A stretch of DNA of 64,000 bases from Gracilariopsis chorda (taxonomy: Eukaryota; Rhodophyta; Florideophyceae; Gracilariales; Gracilariaceae). The position numbers were made by a program, and so were the translations under genes. The notes beneath the pieces are model-generated. The model did not search any database, was not told the DNA's origin, and worked only from the letters and a program-made list of their open reading frames with translations. Shown one piece after another: positions 20,690-30,890 of the stretch. The stretch covers positions 186,001 to 250,000 of the forward strand of contig NBIV01000093.1 in the NCBI GenBank assembly GCA_003194525.1, read 5' to 3'. Within the stretch, counting starts at the first letter, position 1; each line of letters opens with the position of its first letter.

Positions 20690-23600
20690 GGAGGGTAGAC
20701 TCAGTGGACGAGCCCTCTACTCCACATGATTGTCGGGTTTAAATCCAACGGTGGATACTGGCTATAACTGTAGAGGTGAATACAAAGAGTCCTGAGAGGA
20801 ACGAGATCAGAGAGGAACCCGAGTGAGGGGAAGTAGACAGCGTACTCAGCGAGTGTAGTGTCCCAAAGGGGGAAAAGAACCAGAAAACGAGGGGGCGTGG
20901 GTCGTGCTCACAGCGGCAACAGACCCGAGAACCAAGGGGTCAAATAGGAACAGAAACCAACGAAACAACCCAATACTGGGGTGGAGATCTGTCCTCCAAC
21001 AGGATACACAAAATAAAAAGAGCAATGTTAGACCCACGGTCGGTGTACTTACACAGTTGTCCTGAGCTGTCCCAAGGGGTTAGTCGTACTGAAACCAAAC
21101 TTGGTTACTCTCCAGATGGAGTCGTGAACCTACAACAGCAGTTGCGACCAGAGCCCGCTCTAGTTTGTCAGAGTAGAGTGATGGTTTTGAAGATCAACCT
21201 TGGTTCAGTTTACTTTTCGCTCGCGACCGCGACGTCACTTCCACCTAAGTAAGTTTCACTACATATATGTAAACTAATTAAGTAAATTAGTGCACAGCCA
21301 TACACGTGGAGAACCCAGTGTTAGGGGCCAAAGTAAGCTAGCCTACTATATAAATTCCGAAATCGGAGCCAAAAATTCCCACGCGTGCCACGCGTATGCC
21401 CTGTACCAGGCCATCTAAAATTCACCCGAAGGGGAAAAATGACACCAAAGATTGCCACAATTGAACCCAAAACTGGGGCCAATATGTGCATCGGTAATGC
21501 CTCTACAAAGGGTAAAAGCAACTCCCAAAGGAGATGTTTTGCTCTACATATCCCCCTCCTTAGGTCGAGGAACACGGCAGACTTGACGGGCGACGACGCC
21601 CGAAAGCGAACGGTACTGACACTTAGCATGAGTACATCCCCAGTTTGGGTCAATCATCTTCTTTTCCCTTCTTGAGAGGCTGTATTCATGAGCACCACCA
21701 GTAGGTTGAACACCTTAGAGATACCCCTCCCGAAATCGGGTGCTAGCGTGAGGAACATACCATGCGGCGGACTCTCCAAACCAGTTGGTTCGAATACAGG
21801 ACCCCTCTTGGGTGTTGCGTTCTCGCTGTGGATGGTGGGCCATGGGAGTGCCCACTTCGGGTGCGAGTCCCGAACCCTTTGGTGGCAACCGATAACCTAG
21901 GCCGTCGCAGGCCACATTCATCCGACCGAACCAACGATGGTGGTCTTCTCCCGTAATCGGGTCGTATTAGTTCGCCGACAGCGGGGTTGAGCTCTGCCAC
22001 ATGCATTACACCGCTTGATGACAGCCTTCCATCCAGAACAGCTTGTGGTACTTCTTTTTCTTACCTATTACGGCTTTTCTCTTCTCTCCATTCCGTTAGA
22101 GTCCTTCTAACTTTAATTCGAAATATCCCGGTAATCGGTGATGTGCTATCTTCCGAATCTTCTGCGAAAAACAAGACCCGGAAGATCGGTTCCCACCCAA
22201 AATCTCCTTTGAGATACTTCCTGCAATACTCAGTTGAGTCCATCATCCCTCGCATAGAGGTCTTGTTGGCACTTTTTCGTTGTTGGATCACTCTTTCTGG
22301 AGGTAGAAGAAACCGAACTCCTCGGTAGAAACACAGCACTTTGCACCTAGGTAGGGGTTCTATTTGCTCTTCTTCCTCCTCTTCAGGACAGTATCCATAC
22401 CATCGGATTTGACACAGTGACTCTCCTTCTGGAGTGTGGACATAACGCACTCTGCAGACAGTCAGGAACACGTGAAAGCAGGTGTACAGCTTTCAAGGTT
22501 CCTCATCCACCAAGGATAACTGTAACCCCAGGCGGTAGGTCAACGTCCTGCAGGGTTTCGCATGTGAACTCTACTGAGTTGCACAGTCCCACGTCGTGTT
22601 CACTATCACCAGGACTCCGATATGCGATGATCATGAACGACAGTCACCCAACACTGGAGGTAGAGCACCCACAAAGGTAAATCATAACACGACGTACCGT
22701 CCCTACATAGTTTACCGACTAAATCCACAATATCCTCCACGAGGTGTATCCGTGACATCGGATGTCGTAGAACAACCACCAGATTCGGGTATGCACGCCA
22801 CGCATAATGCGTCTGAACAGGTCGTTCAACGGCCGAATTAACTCTCTGTCCAAATCGGTGCCACACTCATTTTTATCCCATGAGTCACACTGTTTGGTTT
22901 AACCTTTACAGCTTTCCTCAACTTCCCCTGGTGTTTTCCTTACCCTGTTTTCTGTGTTTACGGTGCCGTTGATCCTCCGACGACTCATTATCATTACTGG
23001 ATTCCGAAGAGCCAGGGTCTGTCTCAAGGCCCTTTATTCTTCTCATATTGGTCTTCTTCTTTCCTATTGGTCTCCGTCGCCGCTCACCCTCCATGCTCGA
23101 TGAACCACCGCTACCAGAGTCTCCTCTATAGGGGCCCTGCTTGTTTCTACCGGTCGGTTTCGGAAGGTATATATATCCCGGGCTTTCATGTATCTGAAGG
23201 TCTGTGTGTTTTTGGATGGCTGGATAGCCTTTGTCACCGAACAAACCTGTGGGTTACATTGATTGGTTGGTGTCATTATCGGGAACGTTTGAGGACTCTG
23301 CGGGACCAGCTGTCGGTGTTACTGTAAGGACTCCTGCACTATTTGGTTTATGTATTCCTGAGCCTATTGCTAAAGAAATTGAAGAACTAAAGCTGGTACT
23401 TGATCGGCGAGCTCGTAAACTCCGTCTATCACCATGTTGGTAATGCTATCCAAATCCAACGAGGGTAGCACCACTTTAGATTTGTGTCCATCCTTGTTCC
23501 CTAGCACTTGGTCGGATGTTTTACTGGCCATTAGCCCCACCAGGGACGCGGTGTCTACCAAATTGGTTACCGGAGGAGGGGCATCCTCCGCCGTCTGTCC

Positions 23601-23760
23601 CCAGTCGTCAGCAAAGACCTGTACGGTAATTCTTCGTAATAGTTTTTCAGGTTTTTCCAGTATTGGCTCTAAGAATTCCTGGGACAGGCTCCCGCCCGTC
23701 CCTCGACTTGATGAACATCTGGAACTTGTCTTCGGTTGCGGCATATCCAATCGTTAAACT
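20690..23760 (-). mobile_element. Gypsy-like remains (leader and gag-like pieces)
   Basis: On the minus strand, 21000-20960 reads atctccaccccagtattggg, matching the leader of the Gypsy element at 57977 (atctccgccccagttttggg). An AT-rich LTR-like stretch at 21330-21240 precedes it. At 23750-22900 there are gag-like frames: an acidic N-terminal segment, then a Ser/Asp/Lys/Arg-rich segment (ETDPGSSESSNDNESSEDQ) resembling in composition and position the Ser-rich stretch of the gag at 58515-60557. The stretch 22900-21330 has frames I could not assign. It is clearly broken, many times over. Orientation and unity of the pieces are uncertain. Confidence 0.4.
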
Positions 23761-23802
23761 GATGTTTCACTGAATCATTTTCTAATGATAACTAAAAATA
23801 AC

Positions 23803-24460
23803 GGGTGTTCCAAAATACACTTCCTTCAAAACCCTTCTTTCCAAAAGCAATACGTATAGTTTGAGACTCTAAAAATGGAGAAAAGAATTTCGTAAATTCA
23901 ATACAGTATTGATTATCAGCTCTGTAGTTTGTCTAGATAGCATGTGTTTTGAAGGTAGCGAGATCTTAACCTGAAAGGTGGAAGTTTGGTAACCAAAAGG
24001 TTATAGCACCAAAACACTAAAGGCCCAAGATAATCGAGCAAGCTAACTGTATTAAATTGGTGGTGTTCGTCGTATGTCGCACAAGAGCTAGTGGAGCTTC
24101 AGTAGCCTTGGCTAAAGCAGAAAGTTGACTTTAAAACCGAATGGTATCACACCTAGTCAAGATTTGCTTACCTTTACCAGTCTTGGAGAGAGAGCGCTAC
24201 ACCTACTTTAAGTGTTAGTAAGGCTCAAACTCAGGTGCACTCTACTACGTGGCATACATTGGGGCCAGCTCTAGTGGCGTGACCCCACGCTACAGTAGCA
24301 AAGTGTTACTACCTACCTAAAATAGTTAAATGAATTAGTATTCTAACTAGTTCACCACTGTAACCGACCAGGCATACTAAAAACATTAGTACAGCGCACG
24401 TTGCACTGCTTATGTGGTTAGATGTCACTTTATTACACGCGCAAGCATAGCAAAAGAATT
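23803..24460. repeat. Unclassified dispersed repeat R1, copy 2
   Basis: Second copy of the repeat that opens the window, same orientation, without the 370-bp insertion seen in copy 1. The best-kept parts are 24130-24210 (tacctttacca, gagcgct.cacc) and 24290-24440 (gtagca.agtgt.actacct, ggcatact, tcactttattaca). No coding potential. Confidence 0.6.
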
Positions 24461-25359
24461 GGAGCAGATTGGAAGTCCGCGCTAGCGCAGAATTTGGAGA
24501 AAGTAGAAGGAGGTAAAAAAGCTGAAGAATAGCTACTTTTGAGATCCGCACGCAATACGAAACGTAAGGAAAATAACGAAGCACTTTGGGCACCGCGACG
24601 TCGGTTACAAGAGAATTAGAGAAGAATGGTCATGATTCATTGTTTTAAAACGAACACAAAGCTCTATTAGCGCACCAAACAGTTCAAAATAATATAATCC
24701 ACGACTTTAAAGAATTAGATAGAGCTTGTTGGTCGCGAAACGTGTAGAATTCTCTTACACTGCAGTAACAGACGTGTAGAGTGTTCCAGCAGCTCGTAGA
24801 GAATTTTTACGTTCGTTGTCTCAGCATTAATATGTATTTCAGTGACGCTGGTTCAAAAGACGGGCCTTTTTTCGTCACTGTGGAGCTGCAGAAGCCGTTT
24901 GAAGCCAAGTAAGTAATTGGGACGCACATCTGAGTAAATAGAAAGCTATCATGCGTTTTTGAGTTGTTTCGGGTGCTGTTAGACGCCTTAGAAAGACAAA
25001 TAGACGCTTACAGTTTGTTCTGTCTTCAAATTAACATCACAACGGCACAGAACCTTACCTGCTAATCTTTTTTGGTTTTTTTATCAACCATTAAACCATT
25101 TTTGGCATTGATCGAGGCGTTTGCCGATCTGTGCATACTTAATGTGGAGAATTGCCGTCTTTAAAACCGGTCAAAGCGCTTCACGCTTCAGCATATGACT
25201 GGCACTGTGCTCAATAGGTGCTTTTGTTGTCTGTTAGCCCTAACAGAGCTTTGCTTGGATAGCGGTGTCGGTCCAAAGATTTTTTGACTTTTGAACGGAG
25301 GTGCTGGATGGCAAGCTGCCAACGAGTGACTTGCCGTGCAAAAGTTCTTGCAAAAAGCC
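24461..25359. other. Intergenic stretch, nothing recognised
   Basis: AT-rich sequence with only short frames. A 165-codon minus-strand frame (25188-25685) starts here and runs into repeat R3. It has no recognisable motif and is not kept in the second R3 copy, so I do not call it a gene. Confidence 0.4.
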
Positions 25360-25830
25360 AGACTGAGTACAGAGTGAAAGCATGTCTTGCTGTTTGTATC
25401 TTTCTTTTGAAAGCCTCGTAAGAAATGTATGCGATTGTTTTTGGGTAGCGCAGAAGTAGTTGGGCTGCCAAAGTTGCTTAACATCCGGAGTGTAAGACCA
25501 AAAGCCGGAAGTCGTACTCTATGTGACCATTGACACAAGTATTTTGTTGCACGTCGTTTTATAAAGTTTTGAAGAAGTGTTCTGGAATTGCGACTTATGC
25601 TCTCACTTTTGTTCTCATATTTGTTTAACAGGTCTAGTCCTTTTGGTGTGTTCATTTCTATTTTTTCGTGCTTTCTGTTTATCATTTTTATCTCTACAGA
25701 GCTTTCAGCTACCTGGAAACCCTTTTTAGCCTGCTTTATTGCTAAGTTTGCCCCACTCTTGCGTCACCGTTTTGTTGTGGCACCCACAGAGCCCCAAGAT
25801 GGCTGTACCGACCGGCACGTAACCGAATGC
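25360..25830 (+). repeat. Unclassified direct repeat R3, copy 1
   Basis: Aligns in the same orientation with 27125-27600. Anchors: gaccattgacacaa/gatcattgacataa with cgttt..a.aagttt shortly after (25530/27285), ggcaggt/aacaggt, then ttcagct...gg.gctttc..c.tgga..aacccttt.tagcc and ctaagtttg.. with gcgtcaccgt.t.gtg.tggc.cccacag/a toward the end. No protein family recognised. Confidence 0.5.
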
Positions 25831-26969
25831 CATGTTGTTACGAAGACCAATTAAGAGTCCGCTACTTCCTTCACCTGGTCCCGCATCTCGGTGGAGCCAC
25901 GGAATATACTTTCATCCAGGGAATGAAACAAGCCCTACGGGCAAACAAATGGCCTCAAAAATCCAATATGACTCGTGTCCGCCATGGTTTGTTGTCTTTA
26001 AAAGCCTTTTCGAAACCCCTGCGCATGGATGGGGAATGGAAATACGCTTTTTCTTCTTTGAGGTCGACTAGGCGGTAGAAAGAGAGGTTTACATCGGTTG
26101 GAGGCGTACGTAAGGGAGTAAAATCGTTGGACAGGGCCCTAACTTCTTTAGTTGTTATAGCTGGAGTTCCACTCATGGTAAGGCAATGATTTGCGATGAG
26201 AGGCGAATTGCCATCCGATGTTACAGGCTTTTATATATATGTGCCGCAGAAGCTACAATTGTTCATTGCATGTCGTAGATAAATGTCTTATTAGGTAATG
26301 ATACATATTCACTTGCCAAAAAATGGAGCTTTATGGCACTTCGCGTATAGAGAGACGTGTGATCCTTAAGCTTTGTCTATAAACGTTGCCAGAAGTATTC
26401 CTAAAACCTACGCTTGCCACCAAACCTCCTCACTTGAACCTAGCTCTTATTAGTTGTCCTTACCTCATCTGTCAGTCTTTTTTGTCCCGATCGAAGGGTT
26501 GCGCTTTTAACTTTTTCTTTTTTTAGCTGTTCTTCGTTTGTCACCAGGCATTGGTTTCGGCACCGTCTATCAACCTGCATTTGAACATCGTTACTATGCC
26601 GTGTATCTTATTTGACCTCTCGTACACTCTAAAGTTTTACATCATGCCGATATACGTTTTTTGCTAGTTCTTATACCAAGTTGATAAATCGTAAGGAGCT
26701 TATCATTGTTTGTGGTCATGGTTTCAGTTTTCTATCGCTGGTTAAAGCGGCCTTTTGACTTGGATTCATTGTTATCCGCGTCATCTGCTCTATTGTCTTG
26801 AATGTGGGTTGCAGCAATTATAGGTCTTGTTTTGGTGGTTTGAAGACCCACTTTTTCCATTTGGGTGGTTAGAGATATCTTATTCTCTACGAGTTCTATT
26901 TTCTACTCCGGTTTTTGGCTCGGCACCCCTGCGTCGTTTACAGCGACGTAGATGCCGTCTTTACTAACA
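25831..26969. other. Spacer between R3 copies, nothing recognised
   Basis: About 1.1 kb of T-rich sequence between the R3 repeats and left of the solo LTR. Small overlapping frames at 25827-26078 lack motifs. No gene, RNA or element signature found. Confidence 0.4.
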
Positions 26970-27124
26970 TGAAAATGCTGGTGGGAAAATGTCTGGCGGC
27001 TTGCCCGACACTGGTGGTCAGTACATGCTGCCGGCGATCTTTATCGATACATCTAGTTGCAAAATTCAGTGGAACATGTGGACAAAACTATACGTTCCAC
27101 TGAACGGCTAGAACAGCAATTCAC
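26970..27124. repeat. Solo LTR-like copy of the 149-bp palindromic LTR
   Basis: Diverged third copy of the LTR that bounds the Copia element at 36502-42808. Shared features in order are tgaaaa, .ctggcggctt.cc, gc.gccggcg, tttat.gatac, a hairpin (arms ttcagtggaac 27065-27075 and gttccactgaa 27094-27104) and cggct...acagc.attcac. No coding part of the element adjoins it, so it is probably a solo LTR or relic. Confidence 0.6.
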
Positions 27125-27600
27125 GTTATATTGCTACATTTGAAAAACTGTACAAGTATGTGCCGTGTATGACTATAACGTGACTTCTTCATCCATGGAG
27201 TCCTTCAGAAGTTACACGAGAAGAAGTGTAGTCAGTGAGTTACAAATAAGATACGGTCTTGTTTCCGAGCCGGGAGTATTAGTGATCATTGACATAAATT
27301 ATTGGTAGCGCGCCGTTTCAAGAAGTTTAAAAGCACTCTTCTAAGATTCTCTTGCTCTCCCGTTTTTTCCTTTTCATTGGCAGGTTGAGTTTTTTTTATA
27401 TCCGCATCTTTCACTCATTTGTGGTATCTATCTAATATTTTCAGCTGTACGGGGCTTTCATCATGGAGGAACCCTTTCTAGCCTTTTTTTGCTATGTTTG
27501 GTAGCCCTGCATCACCGTCTCGTGATGGCGCCCACAAATTGGAAGTCAAATAACGAAAGCCGCAAGACGACAAAATTGCAGCCATTGGAATGATGTTACT
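27125..27600 (+). repeat. Unclassified direct repeat R3, copy 2
   Basis: Second copy of R3, immediately right of the solo LTR, ending in a block that matches the gcgtcaccgt...tggc.ccca block of copy 1. Moderately diverged. The solo LTR lies between the two R3 copies, near the start of this one. Confidence 0.5.
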
Positions 27601-27837
27601 CGTTTGTGCAATACTTCCACCCAAGTGTTGGCAATTGTCATTGTTCCATTTCAATGCTATCTAGATGTTCTTCGGCCTCCCATATGTTGTAGCTGTAACC
27701 GTTTCCACTCATAAGAATGTCTCCTATTTCGTAAACTATACCTCTATGGCGACAGATCCACAACATAGGTTGCAGAAGCGGTGGTACAATCAGGTGCACT
27801 TCCTACCTCCCTACCCATCGACACACTGCATCGCAAG

Positions 27838-27844
27838 TATAAAA
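27838..27844 (+). promoter_or_regulatory. Probable TATA box of the small CxxC gene (arm B)
   Basis: TATAAAA followed by ggcgcc, 152 bases before the preferred ATG at 27990. Identical in arm A. Confidence 0.55.
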
Positions 27845-27989
27845 GGCGCCGTCCTCCATACCGCAAGGCCTCTAGCTCTCGACGTTTATCACATCCTTAC
27901 TGTTGTTTCACATTCCTTTCGCTTCTAAACAATTCATATCTTACATTCTGCAAGAGATCTCTCTCAATTTACCAGCTGCACGGTCGAGA

Positions 27990-28202
27990 ATGAGTGACGA
28001 AACTTTCTCTCGCCCGAAAGGGCGTGCTTGTATGACCTGTGGCCATGCTTCGGAGTTGCATGATTACACGATTTGCAATAATTGTGGGACGGCGTGGTAC
28101 AGGTGCCCCAGCTGCCCTGGCAATGTATGCCTTGGGTGCCCATGCCATCATCGTAACACTAAACGCGGAAGGGGTAGTGAAAAGGCTCCTGCTCGGAAGT
28201 GA
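27990..28202 (+). CDS. Small CxxC-rich (zinc-ribbon-like) protein, arm B copy
   Basis: Identical 70-residue product to the minus-strand gene at 14377-14589: MSDETFSRPKG start, four CxxC pairs and a basic tail ending EKAPARK. Both copies stay open and unchanged although the neighbouring haloperoxidase copy in this arm is broken. The arms are so alike that this says little about selection. An in-frame ATG at 27903 would give a 99-residue form. No known family. A zinc-binding role is inferred from the Cys pattern alone. Confidence 0.6.
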   Translation: MSDETFSRPKGRACMTCGHASELHDYTICNNCGTAWYRCPSCPGNVCLGCPCHHRNTKRGRGSEKAPARK

Positions 28203-28635
28203 TGTACCAATGCGAGTACTGAGCCACGTGATTAATGTCGTTCAGGAGACAATGAATAGCTTGGGGTTTAGTGCTTTTTCAATGCAAGCGGCTTGGTCTT
28301 CCGGTTTACTGTTCGAGAGATCGTTAGCCTCTGTCTTTCTTTCTTCCTTATGTTCGTGTGCGTGTGCTGTAGTAAACTGTTTAGTTCTACTATGAAGAGA
28401 ACAATGGCGGCTGCATCAGAACTGTGCCACTGTTCTAACGCTTGCCAGTTTGTACGGTTGTGGTCGCGCTGGCAAGGCTTTCGATTGTTGAGTACGTCAG
28501 AGCTAGTGCTGAAAGGGCATGTAAATTGCTTGTTTACAATAAATCCTATATTTGCGTCGGTACCCTTCAGGTCTGCGTCAACCTTATCCCGTTTCCTGTT
28601 CGCCTCCACAGAAAATTATGTACTTATGTTATTCA

Positions 28636-30323
28636 TTAGATACTGAATTGTCGGGCTGCAAACTCAGAAATCTGCTTTCCGACCAGTTCACCTCCGTCAG
28701 AATCAAATCTCCAGTGAACACCGAGGTAGACACGGCCAGCATTGTTCTGGTCAATAGCTTCTTGCAAGTCGATAGTTTGTGTGAGCACTCGTCGAACTTC
28801 ACCGGTGGTTCCTTCAGTGGTACGCCCGTTGAACTCATCAGAGGTAATGGTGGCAACAAGGTCCTTGGTTTCCTTTCCAAGGACCTTCGCAATGGTGAAG
28901 AATGCAGCTGCACCGAAAGTGGCATGGCCAGAAGGATAGGCGGGGAAGTCAGGGTTGAGACCAACACACTCCGGTGGACGCGGAGTACGGTCGAGGTTGC
29001 TCAGAGGAAGACCGCGGGGATCCCAGTCCGGATCGGGGGTGATAGTATCATTTCGCACACCGCTAGTAGGACGCCACAGGTCGTAGAAGAACTTCCAGTA
29101 CCATGCGGCAATTCCAGCGTCAGCCATGGATACGCCGACAGCAGTAATAGCCCGAACACTATGAGGCAGGGACAGTTCCTGAACTTCGTCAATTGCAAGC
29201 ACAGTTTGCAAGAACAGACGGGGAGGCGTTCCGAGCCGAGGTGCGCCATCGTATCCCCAGAAGATTCCAATGTCCTGAAGAAGAATACCATCATCATTGG
29301 TAAACTCATTGCATTCTCCCATAATAGTAACTTCTTCAAGATTCTCACGGTACTCGCGAGAGGGAAGTTCCGGAAATGGACCCAAGAATGCATCACGCTC
29401 GACATCGCGAATGGCAAACGGCGTGACCTCACCCCAGAACCGACCAAAGTTCCTCTGCACGGCATTTGGATCGTTTTCAACGATTGGGAAGTTGGGGTCG
29501 GGTTGATGTCTCAAAAGCTCTCCAATCTCGAACTCGTCGTCAAGCTGAGGGCGTTGAGATCCGTCATTAAGTCTAGATTCGAACAATTCTTCACCAAAGG
29601 TTTCACCAAATTCGACAAACTCAGAACGAGCGCCCTCTGTAACTGCGTCAAGCACGGGATCAATAGTTCTGCGACGAGAGGGGTAAAGCAGCTTTGCGGC
29701 AGTAAGTGCAGCGGCCTGCATGGCGAACACGGCTTCCTTTTCAACCTCGTCATCATCCAGAGATTGCACCGCAGACCTGATACGTTGCGACGCAGTGCGA
29801 AGTGACCTGAGATTAGTTCGTGTCCTGAACTCTCCAGTCACGGTGGCAAAGGCATCGTGAGCCGCGAGGAAGATAATTGCCATTGCTCTTGAAGTGCGCG
29901 TCGGCCCCCCTGATCCGGATCGGGGTCACGACCAGAAGGGGGAGAATAGTCTTCCTGGATGAGGTTGACAACAAAACTGGCAAGACCGATCATTCCGTCC
30001 ACTTCCTCACACCGGCCTCCAGGGTTTTGATCGACGCAGACTAGACCTGAATCGCAGTCCCTGATGGATTGGCAGGCGTTTCCTACATTTCGAGGTGGGC
30101 CTGCAGGCGCGACTGGTGCAGGGTTGTTACCGCCCGGAAGAAGGGCGGAAATTCCCTGACGGAGGTCTACGCATGAGCCTCGGACGCACCTGACAAAGGG
30201 TGAGGATGGACAGTCTGCTGTTGAAGAGCATGACTGCTGACGGACGACTTTGGGCGCCGTGGTTGTTGCACTGCATGCCCAAAGCAGAAGTGCGGCGACA
30301 AAGACGAGTTGTAAGATCTTCAT
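28636..30323 (-). pseudogene. Haloperoxidase-like gene, arm B copy, frameshifted
   Basis: Reverse copy of the intact gene at 12255-13943. The N-terminal part (signal peptide and both Cys clusters) reads from 30323. The catalytic part, with all vanadate-site residues, is in another frame that runs to 28636. The frames part at a run of G (plus-strand C-run 29905-29910): six bases here against seven in the arm A gene, close to codon 140. Otherwise the copies differ at very few positions, for example a synonymous CTA/CTG change in DLWRP. It is a very recent pseudogene, or possibly a sequencing or assembly artefact of the homopolymer. If the catalytic part were translated from an internal Met it would lack a signal peptide. 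Confidence 0.85.
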
Positions 30324-30432
30324 AGCGAAGATGTTATGGAGGCAGTTAGACTGTTAGAGTTGTGATGAGTTGTAAGAGGAGTGAGAGTTGATGAGAGAAC
30401 ATGTCGTCTGGAGTTGAGACGTAGCAGGGGCA

Positions 30433-30439
30433 ATTTATA
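30433..30439 (-). promoter_or_regulatory. TATA box of the arm B haloperoxidase copy
   Basis: TATAAAT on the minus strand, 110-116 bases upstream of the ATG, as in arm A. Confidence 0.5.
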
Positions 30440-30890
30440 GTGAACAAGTGCGTGAAGAAGAAATGTACAACGCATATTGTGAGTGGAAGGCATAGATGAA
30501 CAAAACAATGATGACTGGTGAGGCGGGCGGTATAATAGCTGGAGAGGTACACAACGGCAATTAAAACGTATGGTACAGGCATTGATAGCTATGTTGGGGA
30601 GCGCACATTTGAAGAGTGATCTTATCTCTAAGATTGGCAAAGTGACGCACAATCCGGGAAACCGGGCACACGCAAGCAGCAAATAACTTTACGTCATGGT
30701 GAACAGCTCCAGTTATCTGAAGTACGTATCATGCGCATCGTTACAGTTGCATCCACAAGCGGGTTGGGATGAGGCACGGCGGTTTGGGGCGCATAGCATC
30801 CAAGAACAGGGACACCAGCGGTGCGATCATTTAGTGCGAGGAAGTGGAACGGTTGACGCACTGCTTTGCACAGCAACGATGCGCCCTGTA

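Larger units (their letters stand above)
27709..30890. repeat. Long inverted duplication, arm B
   Basis: Reverse-oriented copy of 11678-14870. Carries the small CxxC gene on the plus strand and the haloperoxidase copy on the minus strand, convergent as in arm A. Near-identical to arm A over 27709-30700, then clearly diverged to about 30890. The inner edge is abrupt. Confidence 0.95.

Noticed and set aside
21786-21860. tRNA-like ggttcgaat (T-loop) sequence
   Set aside because: No matching acceptor, D-arm or anticodon stem could be assembled around it.
25188-25685. 165-codon minus-strand frame
   Set aside because: It lies partly in repeat R3, is not preserved in the second copy and has no motif.
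28552-29805. 417-codon plus-strand open frame opposite the arm B haloperoxidase copy
   Set aside because: It is the antisense shadow of the haloperoxidase gene. In arm A the same antisense reading is interrupted, and its translation has no motif.
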